Shown one piece after another: positions 49,701-58,699 of a DNA stretch of 64,000 bases. The DNA is from JANNOG01 sp050329835 (GTDB lineage: Bacteria; Actinomycetota; Actinomycetes; Actinomycetales; JBBAYJ01). How positions within the stretch are numbered: position 1 is the stretch's first letter; each line of letters starts with the position of its first letter. The notes beneath the pieces were generated by a model, which saw only the letters and a list, made by a program, of their open reading frames with translations, did no database searches and was not told the DNA's origin. The stretch lies in assembly GCA_050329835.1 (NCBI GenBank), contig JBHJOJ010000002.1:12785-76784 (forward strand), given 5' to 3'. The position numbers and the translations under genes are program-made.

Positions 49701-50879
49701 CTAGCGGCGCGTCACGGCGGTCCGCGAGGCGAGCACCCTCACCTCATCCATCAGTCCCGGGTACGGGTCCTCGAGCGGGGCGCGCGCCGCGCGCACCTCG
49801 GCCCGGAGCTGTCGCAGCGCGGGACCGGCGACGTAGTGCCGGGCCCGGGTGTGCCCGACGGCGTCGAGCAGGCCGAGCTCGGCGAGCCGCGCCAGGTCCC
49901 GGGTCGCGGTCCGCAGCTCCAGACCCGTCCGCTTGACGTACGTCGACCGCTGGACCCGTGAGCCGAGAACGGCGTCGAACAGCGGGTCCGCCGAGCGCTC
50001 CGGCAGGCCGTGCCAGGCCACGAGCGTGTCGAGCCCGGACCACAGCGACTCCGCCTCGTCGAACCGTCGACGCAGGGTCTGCGCCTGCATGTGGTGAGCC
50101 CGGAGGTTGAACTTCACCCACAGGTGAGCGTCGTTCTCCGGATGCCAGGCGCCCCGGCCGGTCGCCGCCAGCACGCTGTAGTAGTCGGCGGTGTTGTGAC
50201 CGAGCCACTCCTCGATGCTGGAGAACGTGGGCTCGAGCAGCGCGTCCTGGGCCAGGACGAGGGTCTGCAGCGCCCTGGCCATGCGGCCGTTGCCGTCCCG
50301 GAAAGGATGGATCACGACGAGGTTCAGGTGGGCCATGGCGGCGCGGACCAGTGGGTCGCTCCGGCGATCCGACCCGAGACCGTCGACCAGCGCCTCGACG
50401 AGATCGGGGACGTCGTCCACCGGCGGACCCTCGTACACCGTCGTACCGCTCGCATCGTCGCGGACGTACACCGACCCGCTCCGGTAGCGACCGGGACCGG
50501 CCGCGAGATCGTGCTCGAGCAGCATGAAGTGCATCGATCGCAGGGTCATGGCGTCCAACCGGAAGGCCGCCTCGGGTGCCATGCGGAGGACGTACGTGAG
50601 GACGCGGCGGTAACCGAGGATCTCGGCCCAGGTGCGCTGGTCGGCGGACAGCGGCTGCTCGTCGTCGACGGCGGCCACCGCGTCCTGGTCGGTGACCGTG
50701 TAGCCCTCGATGCTGTTGGACCCCTGGATGGCGCGGGCCTGGGTGGTCCGGCGCAGTCCCCCCGACCACCGTCGCGGAACGCGCAGGACGGAGGCCATGG
50801 CGGCTCGCAGCTCATGGATCGCACCGATCGCCGCGTCGTCGTCGAGAGCGAGATCCGGGATACGGAAGAGGTCAGCCAT
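49701..50879 (-). CDS. Fic-domain protein (probable AMP transferase)
   Basis: 392 residues from ATG 50879; a TTG at 50894 would add five. The Fic core HPFRDGNGRMAR carries the catalytic His. An N-terminal inhibitory motif SNSIEG, of the (S/T)xxxE(G/N) class, lies near residue 55, so activity is normally self-blocked. The C-terminal part (about 300-390) looks like a winged helix. Fic enzymes usually transfer AMP from ATP to a hydroxyl of a target protein. The target is unknown; the gene stands alone between toxin-antitoxin and MarR genes. Confidence 0.9.
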   Translation of the reverse strand: MADLFRIPDLALDDDAAIGAIHELRAAMASVLRVPRRWSGGLRRTTQARAIQGSNSIEGYTVTDQDAVAAVDDEQPLSADQRTWAEILGYRRVLTYVLRMAPEAAFRLDAMTLRSMHFMLLEHDLAAGPGRYRSGSVYVRDDASGTTVYEGPPVDDVPDLVEALVDGLGSDRRSDPLVRAAMAHLNLVVIHPFRDGNGRMARALQTLVLAQDALLEPTFSSIEEWLGHNTADYYSVLAATGRGAWHPENDAHLWVKFNLRAHHMQAQTLRRRFDEAESLWSGLDTLVAWHGLPERSADPLFDAVLGSRVQRSTYVKRTGLELRTATRDLARLAELGLLDAVGHTRARHYVAGPALRQLRAEVRAARAPLEDPYPGLMDEVRVLASRTAVTRR

Positions 50880-50884
50880 GTCCT

Positions 50885-50950
50885 GATGTCTCAATCATTC
50901 GGACATCCAGCGTCCCGGAGTGGGGATCATGGCGCAATGATTGAGACATC
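50885..50950. repeat. 15-bp perfect inverted repeat flanking the Fic start region
   Basis: GATGTCTCAATCATT (50885-50899) is repeated as AATGATTGAGACATC at 50936-50950, with similarity extending to about 23 bp (GACATC-GG-CAT). The copies are 36 bp apart, in the gap between the Fic start and the MarR stop. It is likely an operator or a promoter-distal regulatory site for the Fic gene. A large cruciform is possible. Confidence 0.6.
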
Positions 50951-50979
50951 GGGGCATCGCCCGTCAGCGGGCGACGTCC

Positions 50980-51558
50980 TCAGCCTTCCGGCCCGCTCTC
51001 CTGGAAGTCCCCGTGCGCCGACCGGAACCGCCCCAGCACCTCGACCAGCGCGGTCACGTCTCCCGCCGCCACCCGGAGGTCGGCGAAGACGTCCCGGTTG
51101 AGCGCCTCGGTCGCCTTGCCCACCAGCTCCCGGCCGGCCGGGGTGACCTCGGCCAGGGTGGCGCGGCGGTCCGTCGGGTGCGGGATCCGGCGGACCAGGC
51201 CGGCGGCCTCGCACCGGTCGACGGCGTTGGTCACGCTCGTCGGGTGCACCTGGAGCAGCGTGCCGATCCGGGCGAGCGGCAGGCTGCCGGCCTTGCTGAA
51301 GTGCAGCAGGGTGACCAGCTCGTAACGGGCGAACGTCACGCCGAACGGCCGCAGCACCTCCTCCACCCGAGACATGACGATCTGGTGCGCCCGGACCAGC
51401 GACGTCACCGCCGCCATGCCGTCCGCCGCCTCGCCCCAGCCGTGCGCACGCCACTGCCGCGCCGCCTCGGCGATCGGGTCGTACGCCAGGGGTCTCCGAG
51501 CCGGGCCCGCGGCCCTCGGGGCATCCGCCGCCATGCCCGGGGAGCCTAGCCCGATCAT
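50980..51558 (-). CDS. MarR-family regulator, divergent from the IcmF gene
   Basis: 192 residues, ATG 51558. The winged helix covers about residues 85-155: SLPLARIGTLLQVHPTSVTNAVDRCEAAG is the helix-turn-helix region and PHPTDRRATLAEV the wing. It is transcribed away from the mutase gene with only 47 bp between the two starts, and a palindrome lies in that gap. It therefore very likely represses itself and the IcmF (and perhaps dehydrogenase) genes, probably sensing an acyl-CoA or branched-chain metabolite. Confidence 0.9.
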   Translation of the reverse strand: MIGLGSPGMAADAPRAAGPARRPLAYDPIAEAARQWRAHGWGEAADGMAAVTSLVRAHQIVMSRVEEVLRPFGVTFARYELVTLLHFSKAGSLPLARIGTLLQVHPTSVTNAVDRCEAAGLVRRIPHPTDRRATLAEVTPAGRELVGKATEALNRDVFADLRVAAGDVTALVEVLGRFRSAHGDFQESGPEG

Positions 51559-51572
51559 GGCCCTTCTGCTGG

Positions 51573-51589
51573 CGTCCGATACTCGGACG
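51573..51589. promoter_or_regulatory. Putative MarR operator
   Basis: CGTCCGA-TAC-TCGGACG is a perfect inverted repeat with 7-bp arms (51573-51579 and 51583-51589), lying between the divergent MarR and IcmF starts. Size and position fit a MarR dimer site. Confidence 0.6.
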
Positions 51590-51605
51590 TCCTAGCATTC
51601 GGGAC

Positions 51606-54600
51606 ATGGCAGCGTCGCCACCCCCCGACCTGCACCGCTCCGACGTGCACCCACCCGATCCGCACCGCCCGGCCCACCCCGTCCGGTTCGTCACCGCCGC
51701 CGCCCTCTTCGACGGCCACGACGCCGCGATCACGATCATGCGGCGGCTGCTCCAGGCCCACGGCGCCGAGGTGATCCATCTCGGGCACGACCGCAGCGTC
51801 GCCGACGTCGTCGCGGCCGCGGTGCAGGAGGACGTCCAGGGCGTCGCCGTCTCCTCCTACCAGGGCGGCCACGTCGAGTACTTCACCTACCTCGTCGAGA
51901 GCCTCGCCGCCGCGGGCGCCGGGCACGTGCGGGTCTACGGCGGCGGCGGGGGTGTCATCGTCGCGGACGAGATCGCCCTGCTCGCCGAGCGCGGGGTCCG
52001 GGTGTTCTCGCCCGAGGACGGTCAGCGGCTCGGCCTCGACGGCATGATCGACGTGCTGGTCCGGGAGTGCGACATCGACCTCGCCGCCGCCTCCCCCGAC
52101 CCGGCCGCCGTGCTCGCGGGGGACACTCCCGCGCTCGCCCGCGCCCTCACCGTCCTGGAGTCGGGCCGCGACCCCGACCTCGCCCGGGAGCTGCGCGGGG
52201 CCGCCGCCCGCCGGACCGCGCCGGTCCTGGGGATCACCGGCACCGGCGGTTCCGGCAAGTCGTCGCTCACCGACGAGCTGGTCCGCCGCTTGCGCCGGGA
52301 CAGCCAGGACAAGCTCCGGATCGCCGTGCTCGCGGTCGACCCCACCCGCCGCCGCGGCGGCGGGGCGCTGCTGGGCGACCGGATCCGGATGACCAGCCTG
52401 GAGCCGGACGTCGTGTACTTCCGGTCGCTCGCGACCCGCCGCGCCGGGCTGCCGCTGCCGGAGCACCTCGACGACGTCGTCGCCGCCTGCCGGGCCGCCG
52501 GGTTCGACCTCGTGGTGGTCGAGACGCCGGGCACCGGCCAGGGCGACACCTCGATCCTCGACGTGGCCGACGTCTCGCTGTACGTCATGACGCCGGAGTT
52601 CGGGGCGGCGACCCAGCTCGAGAAGATCGACATGCTGGACTTCGCCGACGTCGTGGCGATCAACAAGTTCGAGCGGCGCGGTGCCGAGGACGCCCTGCGC
52701 AGCGTCGGTCGCCAGGTCGCCCGCAACCGGGGGCACCACGGCGGCTGGGAGGACATGCCGGTCTTCGGCACCAGCGCCGCGCGGTTCGACGACGACGGCA
52801 TCACGGCGCTCTACCAGCACCTGCGGGACCTGCTGGCCGAGCGCGGCATGACCCGGTTCTCCGGTGTCCTGCCACCGGTCACCACCCGCCGGTCCACCGG
52901 CCTCACCGCGGTCCTGCCCACCGACCGCGAGCGCTACCTCTCGGAGATCGCGGAGACCGTCCGGACCTACCACCGGGCGACCGGCGACCAGGTGGCGGCG
53001 GTGCGGCGGCGGGACGCCCTGGCCACGGCCGCCGCCGAGCTCGCGGCCGCCGCTCGGGTCGGAGCCGGCGACCCAGCGCGGGCCGACGCCGCCGGGATCC
53101 CCTCCGACACCGCCGCCGCGGCAGGTGCCGTCGGCGCCCTGCTGCGCGAGGCCGAGGCCGCCCTCGTTCCGGTGCCCCGGGAACTCCTCGCCGGCTGGCC
53201 CGCCGCGCGGGCCGGCTACGAGGGCGAGGACGCCAACCACACGACGCTGTCGGGCTCGGTGGTCCCCCGGGTGGCGCTGCCGCGCGACGACGAGGCGGGC
53301 GCCCTGGTCCGGTTCCTGCGCGCCGAGAACCTGCCCGGCCGGTTCCCGTTCACCGCCGGGGTCTTCCCCTTCAAGCGCCGGGACGAGGCGGCCACCCGGA
53401 TGTTCGCCGGCGAGGGGGACCCGGCCCGCACCAATCGGCGCTTCCACCTGCTGAGCGCCGGCCAGCCGGCGACCCGGCTGTCGACGGCGTTCGACTCCGT
53501 CACGCTCTACGGGCGCGACCCGTCGACCCGCCCGGACGTCCTCGGCAAGGTCGGCACGTCCGGGGTGTCGATCGCGACGCTGGACGACATGAGAGACCTG
53601 TTCGCCGGGTTCGACCTGTGCGCGCCGACCACGTCGGTGTCGATGACGATCAACGGGCCGGCGCCGGCCATCCTCGCGATGTTCCTCACGGTCGCCATCG
53701 AGCAGCAGATCGCCGCCTTCGAGGCCGAGCACGGCCGTCCGCCCGACGCCGCGGAGGCGGCCGACGTCCGGGCCCGCACCCTGCGCACCGTCCGCGGCAC
53801 CGTCCAGGCGGACATCCTCAAGGAGGACCAGGGCCAGAACACCTGCATCTTCTCCACGGACTTCGCCCTGCGGTGCATGGCGGACGTCCAGGAATGGTTC
53901 ATCGATCAGGGCGTCCGGTACTTCTACTCGGTCTCGATCTCCGGATACCACATCGCCGAGGCCGGGGCGAACCCGATCACCCAGCTCGCCTTCACCCTGG
54001 CGAACGCGTTCACCTACGTCGAGGCGTACCGGGCGCGCGGGATGGCGGTCGACGACTTCGCGCCGAACCTGTCGTTCTTCTTCTCCAACGGGATGGACGC
54101 CGAGTACACGGTGCTGGGCCGGGTGGCCCGGCGGATCTGGGCGATCGCCCTGCGCGACCGCTACGGCGCGGGCGAGCGCTCCCAGAAGCTGAAATACCAC
54201 ATCCAGACCTCCGGCCGGTCCCTGCACGCCCAGGAGATGGCCTTCAACGACATCCGGACCACGCTGCAGGCGCTGTGCGCGGTCTACGACCACGCCAACA
54301 GCCTGCACACCAACGCCTACGACGAGGCGGTGACCACCCCGTCCCCGGAGTCGGTGCGCCGGGCGCTGGCCATCCAGCTGGTCATCGACCAGGAATGGGG
54401 CCTGGCCGACACCGAGAATCCGCTGCAGGGCTCGTTCGTCGTCGACCGGCTCACCGACCTGGTCGAGGAGGCGGTGCTCGCCGAGTTCGACCGGCTCACC
54501 GCCCGGGGCGGCGTGCTCGGGGCCATGGAGACCGGGTACCAGCGCGGTCGCATCCAGGACGAGTCGATGCTGTACGAGCGGCGCAAGCACGACGGGTCGC

Positions 54601-54899
54601 TGCCGATCGTCGGCGTCAACACCTTCCTGCCGGAGGGCGGCGAGGACGCCGCCGGCCCGCCGGCGATCCCGCTCTCCCGGGCCACCGAGGCGGAGAAGCA
54701 GTCCCAGCTCGACCGCCTCGCCGGCTTCCACCGCCGCCACGCCGGCACCGCCCCGGCCGCCCTGGAGCGGCTCCGCCACGCCGCCACGACCGGCGGCAAC
54801 GTCTTCGACGCCCTCATGGCCGCGGTACCGCACTGCTCGCTGGGGCAGATCACCGACGCCTTCCACGAGGTGGGAGGGCGGTACCGCCGGACGATGTGA
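51606..54899 (+). CDS. icmF: IcmF: fused B12-dependent isobutyryl-CoA mutase with G-protein chaperone
   Basis: 1097 residues, the length of IcmF proteins. Order: adenosylcobalamin-binding domain (about 26-150, FDGHDAAITIM with the cobalt-ligating His); MeaI-like GTPase (about 205-440, P-loop GTGGSGKSS and a VVINKFE-like segment) that guards cofactor loading; and the mutase domain (about 540-1090, with GVFPFKRR and NTCIFSTDF). The GVFPF motif distinguishes IcmF from methylmalonyl-CoA mutase. It interconverts isobutyryl-CoA and n-butyryl-CoA; related fusions act on isovaleryl or pivalyl-CoA. The branched-chain dehydrogenase genes follow, which can make isobutyryl-CoA from valine. Confidence 0.95.
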   Translation: MAASPPPDLHRSDVHPPDPHRPAHPVRFVTAAALFDGHDAAITIMRRLLQAHGAEVIHLGHDRSVADVVAAAVQEDVQGVAVSSYQGGHVEYFTYLVESLAAAGAGHVRVYGGGGGVIVADEIALLAERGVRVFSPEDGQRLGLDGMIDVLVRECDIDLAAASPDPAAVLAGDTPALARALTVLESGRDPDLARELRGAAARRTAPVLGITGTGGSGKSSLTDELVRRLRRDSQDKLRIAVLAVDPTRRRGGGALLGDRIRMTSLEPDVVYFRSLATRRAGLPLPEHLDDVVAACRAAGFDLVVVETPGTGQGDTSILDVADVSLYVMTPEFGAATQLEKIDMLDFADVVAINKFERRGAEDALRSVGRQVARNRGHHGGWEDMPVFGTSAARFDDDGITALYQHLRDLLAERGMTRFSGVLPPVTTRRSTGLTAVLPTDRERYLSEIAETVRTYHRATGDQVAAVRRRDALATAAAELAAAARVGAGDPARADAAGIPSDTAAAAGAVGALLREAEAALVPVPRELLAGWPAARAGYEGEDANHTTLSGSVVPRVALPRDDEAGALVRFLRAENLPGRFPFTAGVFPFKRRDEAATRMFAGEGDPARTNRRFHLLSAGQPATRLSTAFDSVTLYGRDPSTRPDVLGKVGTSGVSIATLDDMRDLFAGFDLCAPTTSVSMTINGPAPAILAMFLTVAIEQQIAAFEAEHGRPPDAAEAADVRARTLRTVRGTVQADILKEDQGQNTCIFSTDFALRCMADVQEWFIDQGVRYFYSVSISGYHIAEAGANPITQLAFTLANAFTYVEAYRARGMAVDDFAPNLSFFFSNGMDAEYTVLGRVARRIWAIALRDRYGAGERSQKLKYHIQTSGRSLHAQEMAFNDIRTTLQALCAVYDHANSLHTNAYDEAVTTPSPESVRRALAIQLVIDQEWGLADTENPLQGSFVVDRLTDLVEEAVLAEFDRLTARGGVLGAMETGYQRGRIQDESMLYERRKHDGSLPIVGVNTFLPEGGEDAAGPPAIPLSRATEAEKQSQLDRLAGFHRRHAGTAPAALERLRHAATTGGNVFDALMAAVPHCSLGQITDAFHEVGGRYRRTM

Positions 54900-55044
54900 C
54901 CTTCGACATGTGATGCACGGCACAACTCGGCGCTACCCTCGGCACATCCCGCCCACCCCGCGGGAGACGCGAGACCGACCGATCCGGGGGCCGACGGCGC
55001 TCACCCCGCGCCCGGGGCCCGCACACCCACCAGGTGGAGGTCCC

Positions 55045-56100
55045 ATGGAACCGCTGCAGCTGCTCGACCCCTCGGGCGAGGTGAGGACGGATCCGTCCTG
55101 GCCGCTCGACGTGACCCCGGACCTGTGCCGGGACCTGTACCGCTGGATGCGGCGCACCCGGCGCTTCGACGAGGAGGCGCTGGCCCTGCAGCGGCAGGGC
55201 GAGCTGGCGCTGTGGCTGCAGTCGCTCGGCCAGGAGGCCGCCCAGGTCGGCTCGATCTCGGCGCTGCGCCCCACCGACATGATCTTCCCCAGCTACCGCG
55301 AGCACGCCGCCGCCCTCTACCGGGGCATCACGCCGACCGAGATGCTCGAGATGTGGCGCGGCACCGCCCACAGCGGCTGGGACCCCGCCCGCTACCGGGT
55401 GCAGGTGTACACCGTGGTGCTCGGCGCGCAGCTGCTGCACGCCACCGGCTACGCCATGGGCGTCCAGCGCGACGGCGCCGACGAGGTCGTCGTCGCGTAC
55501 TTCGGCGACGGCGCCAGCAGCGAGGGCGACGCCAGCGAGGCCCTCAACTGGGCCGCCGCCGCCGACGTGCCGCTGCTGTTCTTCTGCCAGAACAACCAGT
55601 GGGCGATCTCGACGCCGACGGCGCTGCAAATGCGCGCGGCGCTGCACCAGCGGGCCGCCGGCTTCGGCCTGCAGTCCGTGCTCGTCAACGGCAACGACGT
55701 GCTCGCGGTGCACGCCGTCACACGCCACCTCGCCGACCAGATCCGGGCCGGCTCCGGACCCGCGTTCGTCGAGGCCGTGACCTACCGGATGGGCGGTCAC
55801 AGCACCTCCGACGACCCCACCCGCTACCGGACGGCGGGCGAGCTCGACGAGTGGCGGGCGCGCGACCCCCTCGCCCGGCTCGAGACCTTCATGACCCGCC
55901 AGGGCTGGCTGGACGACGACGTCCGCGGCGAGGTGGACGCCGAGTGCACGGCGCTGGCGGCCGAGACCCGGCGCGCCTGCCTGGCGCTGGAGCCGGGCGC
56001 CTTCGGGGACCTGTTCTCCCTGGTCCTCGCCGAACCCACCCCGCTGCTGCACGCCCAGCGCCGCGACCACGAGTCGCTGGTCGCCGCGAGCGCCGACTGA
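55045..56100 (+). CDS. Branched-chain 2-oxoacid dehydrogenase E1 alpha subunit
   Basis: 351 residues; ATG 55045 preceded by GGTGGAGG. The thiamine diphosphate motif runs from YFGDGASSEGD (about residue 153) to the closing NNQWAIST; the MGGHSTSDDP phosphorylation-loop region is also clear. With E1 beta it decarboxylates 2-oxo acids from valine, leucine and isoleucine and passes the acyl group to the E2 lipoyl arm. Pyruvate as substrate is less likely from the sequence style. 145 bp of non-coding DNA separate it from icmF and may hold its own promoter. Confidence 0.93.
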   Translation: MEPLQLLDPSGEVRTDPSWPLDVTPDLCRDLYRWMRRTRRFDEEALALQRQGELALWLQSLGQEAAQVGSISALRPTDMIFPSYREHAAALYRGITPTEMLEMWRGTAHSGWDPARYRVQVYTVVLGAQLLHATGYAMGVQRDGADEVVVAYFGDGASSEGDASEALNWAAAADVPLLFFCQNNQWAISTPTALQMRAALHQRAAGFGLQSVLVNGNDVLAVHAVTRHLADQIRAGSGPAFVEAVTYRMGGHSTSDDPTRYRTAGELDEWRARDPLARLETFMTRQGWLDDDVRGEVDAECTALAAETRRACLALEPGAFGDLFSLVLAEPTPLLHAQRRDHESLVAASAD

Positions 56101-56118
56101 GCCGGAGGGGAGGCCACC

Positions 56119-57105
56119 ATGACCACCCAGACCACCATGACCCTCGCCAAGGCGCTCACCTCCGGACTGCGCAAGGCCCTCGAGGACGACCCGAAGGTCG
56201 TCGTCATGGGCGAGGACGTCGGCCGGCTCGGCGGCGTCTTCCGCGTGACGGACGGGCTGCAGAAGGACTTCGGCTCCGCCCGCGTCGTCGACACCCCGCT
56301 CGCCGAGTCCGCGATCGTCGGCACCGCCATCGGCCTGGCCATGCGGGGGTACCGGCCGGTGTGCGAGATCCAGTTCGACGGGTTCGTCTACCCGGCGTTC
56401 GATCAGATCGTCGCCCAGCTCGCGAAGATGCGGGCCCGCACCCGCGGCCACGTCGCGCTGCCCGTCGTGATCCGGATCCCGGCGGGCGGCGGCATCGGCG
56501 CCGTCGAGCACCACAGCGAGTCCAACGAGGCGTACTTCGCCCACACCGCCGGGCTGCGGGTGGTGTGCTGCGCCACCCCGCACGACGCGTACTGGATGCT
56601 CCGCCAGGCGGTCGCCTGCGAGGACCCGGTGATCTTCTACGAGCCGAAGAAGCAGTACTGGACGAAGGGCGAGGTCGACACCGCCGCCGCCGACGTGCTG
56701 CCGATGGACCGGGCCCGGGTGCTGCGGCCCGGGGCGGACCTCACCCTCGTCACCTACGGCGGGACGGTCCCGACCTGCCTGCGCGCGGCCGAGGCGGCCG
56801 AGGCGGAGGGACGCAGCCTGGAGGTCGTCGACCTGCGGTCGCTGTCGCCGCTGGACCTCGACACCGTCGTCGCCTCCGTGCAGCGGACCACCCGGTGCGT
56901 CGTCGTCCACGAGGCGCCGGTGTTCGCCGGTCTCGGGGCCGAGGTCGCCGCGGCGGTCACCGAGCGGTGCTTCGACGTGCTGGACGCCCCCGTGCTGCGG
57001 GTCGGCGGCTACGACATGCCGTACCCGCCGGCCAAGCTCGAGCACGAGTACCTGCCGGACCTCGACCGCGTGCTCGACGCCGCCGACCGGGCGCTGGGGT
57101 GGTGA
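56119..57105 (+). CDS. Branched-chain 2-oxoacid dehydrogenase E1 beta subunit
   Basis: 328 residues, 18 bp after E1 alpha. Typical transketolase-like beta chain: MGEDVGRLGGVFRVT near residue 30, DTPLAESAIVG, then EIQFDGFVYPAFDQIV and HHSESNEAYFAHT around the cofactor-binding face. Length and segments match the family throughout. It forms the alpha2beta2 E1 with the preceding protein. The E2 start overlaps its stop codon (GTGA). Confidence 0.94.
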   Translation: MTTQTTMTLAKALTSGLRKALEDDPKVVVMGEDVGRLGGVFRVTDGLQKDFGSARVVDTPLAESAIVGTAIGLAMRGYRPVCEIQFDGFVYPAFDQIVAQLAKMRARTRGHVALPVVIRIPAGGGIGAVEHHSESNEAYFAHTAGLRVVCCATPHDAYWMLRQAVACEDPVIFYEPKKQYWTKGEVDTAAADVLPMDRARVLRPGADLTLVTYGGTVPTCLRAAEAAEAEGRSLEVVDLRSLSPLDLDTVVASVQRTTRCVVVHEAPVFAGLGAEVAAAVTERCFDVLDAPVLRVGGYDMPYPPAKLEHEYLPDLDRVLDAADRALGW

Positions 57106-58553
57106 GCGTGACGCCGTCGGAGACGGCCACCGGGGTCCGGCAGTTCCGGCTGCCCGACGTCGGCGAGGGGCTGACCGAGGCCGAGGTCGTGGCGTGGCGG
57201 GTGGCGGTCGGCGACGTGGTGGGGCTCAACGACGTGGTCGTCGAGATCGAGACCGCCAAGTCCGTCGTCGAGCTGCCGAGCCCGCACGCCGGCCGGGTGG
57301 TCGAGCTGCACGTCCCGGTCGGGACGACGGCGCAGGTCGGCGACCCCCTGCTGAGCATCGCCCTGGAGGGGGTCGACGCTCGCGGGGACGGCGCCCCGGG
57401 CACCGGGACGGAGCCCGGCCCAGCCCCCGTGACCTCGGCCGAGCCCCCCGAGGAACCCGACACCGGTTCCGGGGCGGCGTCGCCCGGGGTGTCCCGCGGA
57501 CCCGCGGTGCTCGTCGGCTACGGCCCCGGCAACGGAGGTGGCGGTGCCCCGGTGCGGCGACGCCGGCGGGCGGCCGACGCTGCCGCCCAGGTCCCTTCGC
57601 TGCGGCCGGTCGCCCGGGCCAAGCCGCCCGTCCGCCGGCTCGCCAAGGATCTCGGCGTCGACCTCACCGGGATCGCACCCTCCGGCCCCGGTGGCCGCGT
57701 GACGCGCGAGGACGTGCTGCGCAGCCTGGAGCGCCACCCGGGACCCGGCCCGGACCGCACTCCCGGCGCCGTCCCAGCTCCGAACGGGCTGCCGGTCCCC
57801 GCGGCCGGCCCCGGCGACGACGCCGTCCTGCCTCCAGCCCGCAGTGGCGAGGACGGCGACGTCCGGATCCCGGTCCGCGGGGTCCGCAAGGCGACCGCGG
57901 CCGCCATGACGGCCAGCGCCTTCACCGCCCCTCAGGTGACCGAGTTCCTCACCGTCGACGCCACCCGGTCGGTCGCCCTCGTCGACCGGCTCCGCAGGCA
58001 TCCCGCGTTCGACGGCTCCCGGGTCACCGTGTCGCTGCTGGCCGCGCGGGCACTGGTGGCCGCCGTCCGGGAGTTCCCCGACGCCAATGCCTCCTGGGAC
58101 GAGGCCGCCGGCGAGATCGTCCGCCACGGCCGGGTGCACCTCGGCGTGGCGACGGCGACCCCGCGGGGCCTTCTCGTGCCCCGGGTCCGCGACGCCGGCT
58201 CCCTCACCCTGCCCGCCCTGGCGGCGGCCATGACCGAGGTCACGGCTGCGGCGCGGGACGGCCGGGCCTCCGTGGCGGACCTCTCGGGGAGCACCGTGAC
58301 GCTGACGAACATCGGCGTGTTCGGCGTGGACACCGGGACCCCCCTGCTCAACCCCGGCGAGGCCGTGATCCTGTGCCTCGGCGCGGTCCGCCGCCGGCCG
58401 TGGGAGCACCGGGGCGCGGTGGCGCTGCGCTCGACGGTGCAGCTGTCGATGACGTTCGACCACCGGATCATCGACGGCGAGGTCGGCAGCCGGGTCCTGG
58501 CCCGCGTGGGCCGAGTCCTGGAGGACCCCCGAACGGAACTGCTGCTCGTCTAG
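57102..58553 (+). CDS. Dihydrolipoamide acyltransferase (E2) of the branched-chain 2-oxoacid dehydrogenase
   Basis: 483 residues from GTG 57102 (GTGA overlap); GTG 57108 is an alternative. One lipoyl domain (about 1-90) has the lipoylated Lys in EIETAKSVVELP. A Pro/Gly/Ala-rich linker, then a peripheral-subunit-binding domain (about 170-210, VRRLAKDLGVDL and GPGGRVTREDV), follow. The catalytic acyltransferase domain (about 250-483) carries DHRIIDG near the end. A single lipoyl domain fits a branched-chain E2 rather than the multi-lipoyl actinobacterial OGDH/PDH forms. No E3 gene is adjacent, so lipoamide dehydrogenase must be shared. Confidence 0.93.
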   Translation: MSVTPSETATGVRQFRLPDVGEGLTEAEVVAWRVAVGDVVGLNDVVVEIETAKSVVELPSPHAGRVVELHVPVGTTAQVGDPLLSIALEGVDARGDGAPGTGTEPGPAPVTSAEPPEEPDTGSGAASPGVSRGPAVLVGYGPGNGGGGAPVRRRRRAADAAAQVPSLRPVARAKPPVRRLAKDLGVDLTGIAPSGPGGRVTREDVLRSLERHPGPGPDRTPGAVPAPNGLPVPAAGPGDDAVLPPARSGEDGDVRIPVRGVRKATAAAMTASAFTAPQVTEFLTVDATRSVALVDRLRRHPAFDGSRVTVSLLAARALVAAVREFPDANASWDEAAGEIVRHGRVHLGVATATPRGLLVPRVRDAGSLTLPALAAAMTEVTAAARDGRASVADLSGSTVTLTNIGVFGVDTGTPLLNPGEAVILCLGAVRRRPWEHRGAVALRSTVQLSMTFDHRIIDGEVGSRVLARVGRVLEDPRTELLLV

Positions 58554-58569
58554 CTCCCCCGCCCCCGGG

Positions 58570-58675
58570 CGATTGGATGGTTACGCCCGCGAAGGACGCC
58601 CACCCGGCGGACGTTTGGACGGTTACGCGCGGGGAGACGCCCCCAGGGCGGGCGATTGGGTGGTTGCGCCCGCGA
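58570..58675. repeat. Three imperfect 23-bp repeats at 41-42-bp spacing
   Basis: Copies at 58570-58592, 58612-58635 and 58653-58675 share the pattern CG(A/T)TTGG(A/G)(C/T)GGTT(A/G)CGC, followed by CGCG. They fill the gap between the E2 gene and the HelD-like gene. Spacing of about four helical turns puts them on the same face of the DNA, as in a multi-site operator. Confidence 0.6.
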
Positions 58676-58699
58676 GCGTGTGACGGGTGTGGTGGGATC

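Noticed and set aside
58570..58675. CRISPR array
   Set aside because: Only three imperfect repeats of ~23 bp with similar, GC-rich spacers and no cas genes; more likely an operator array.
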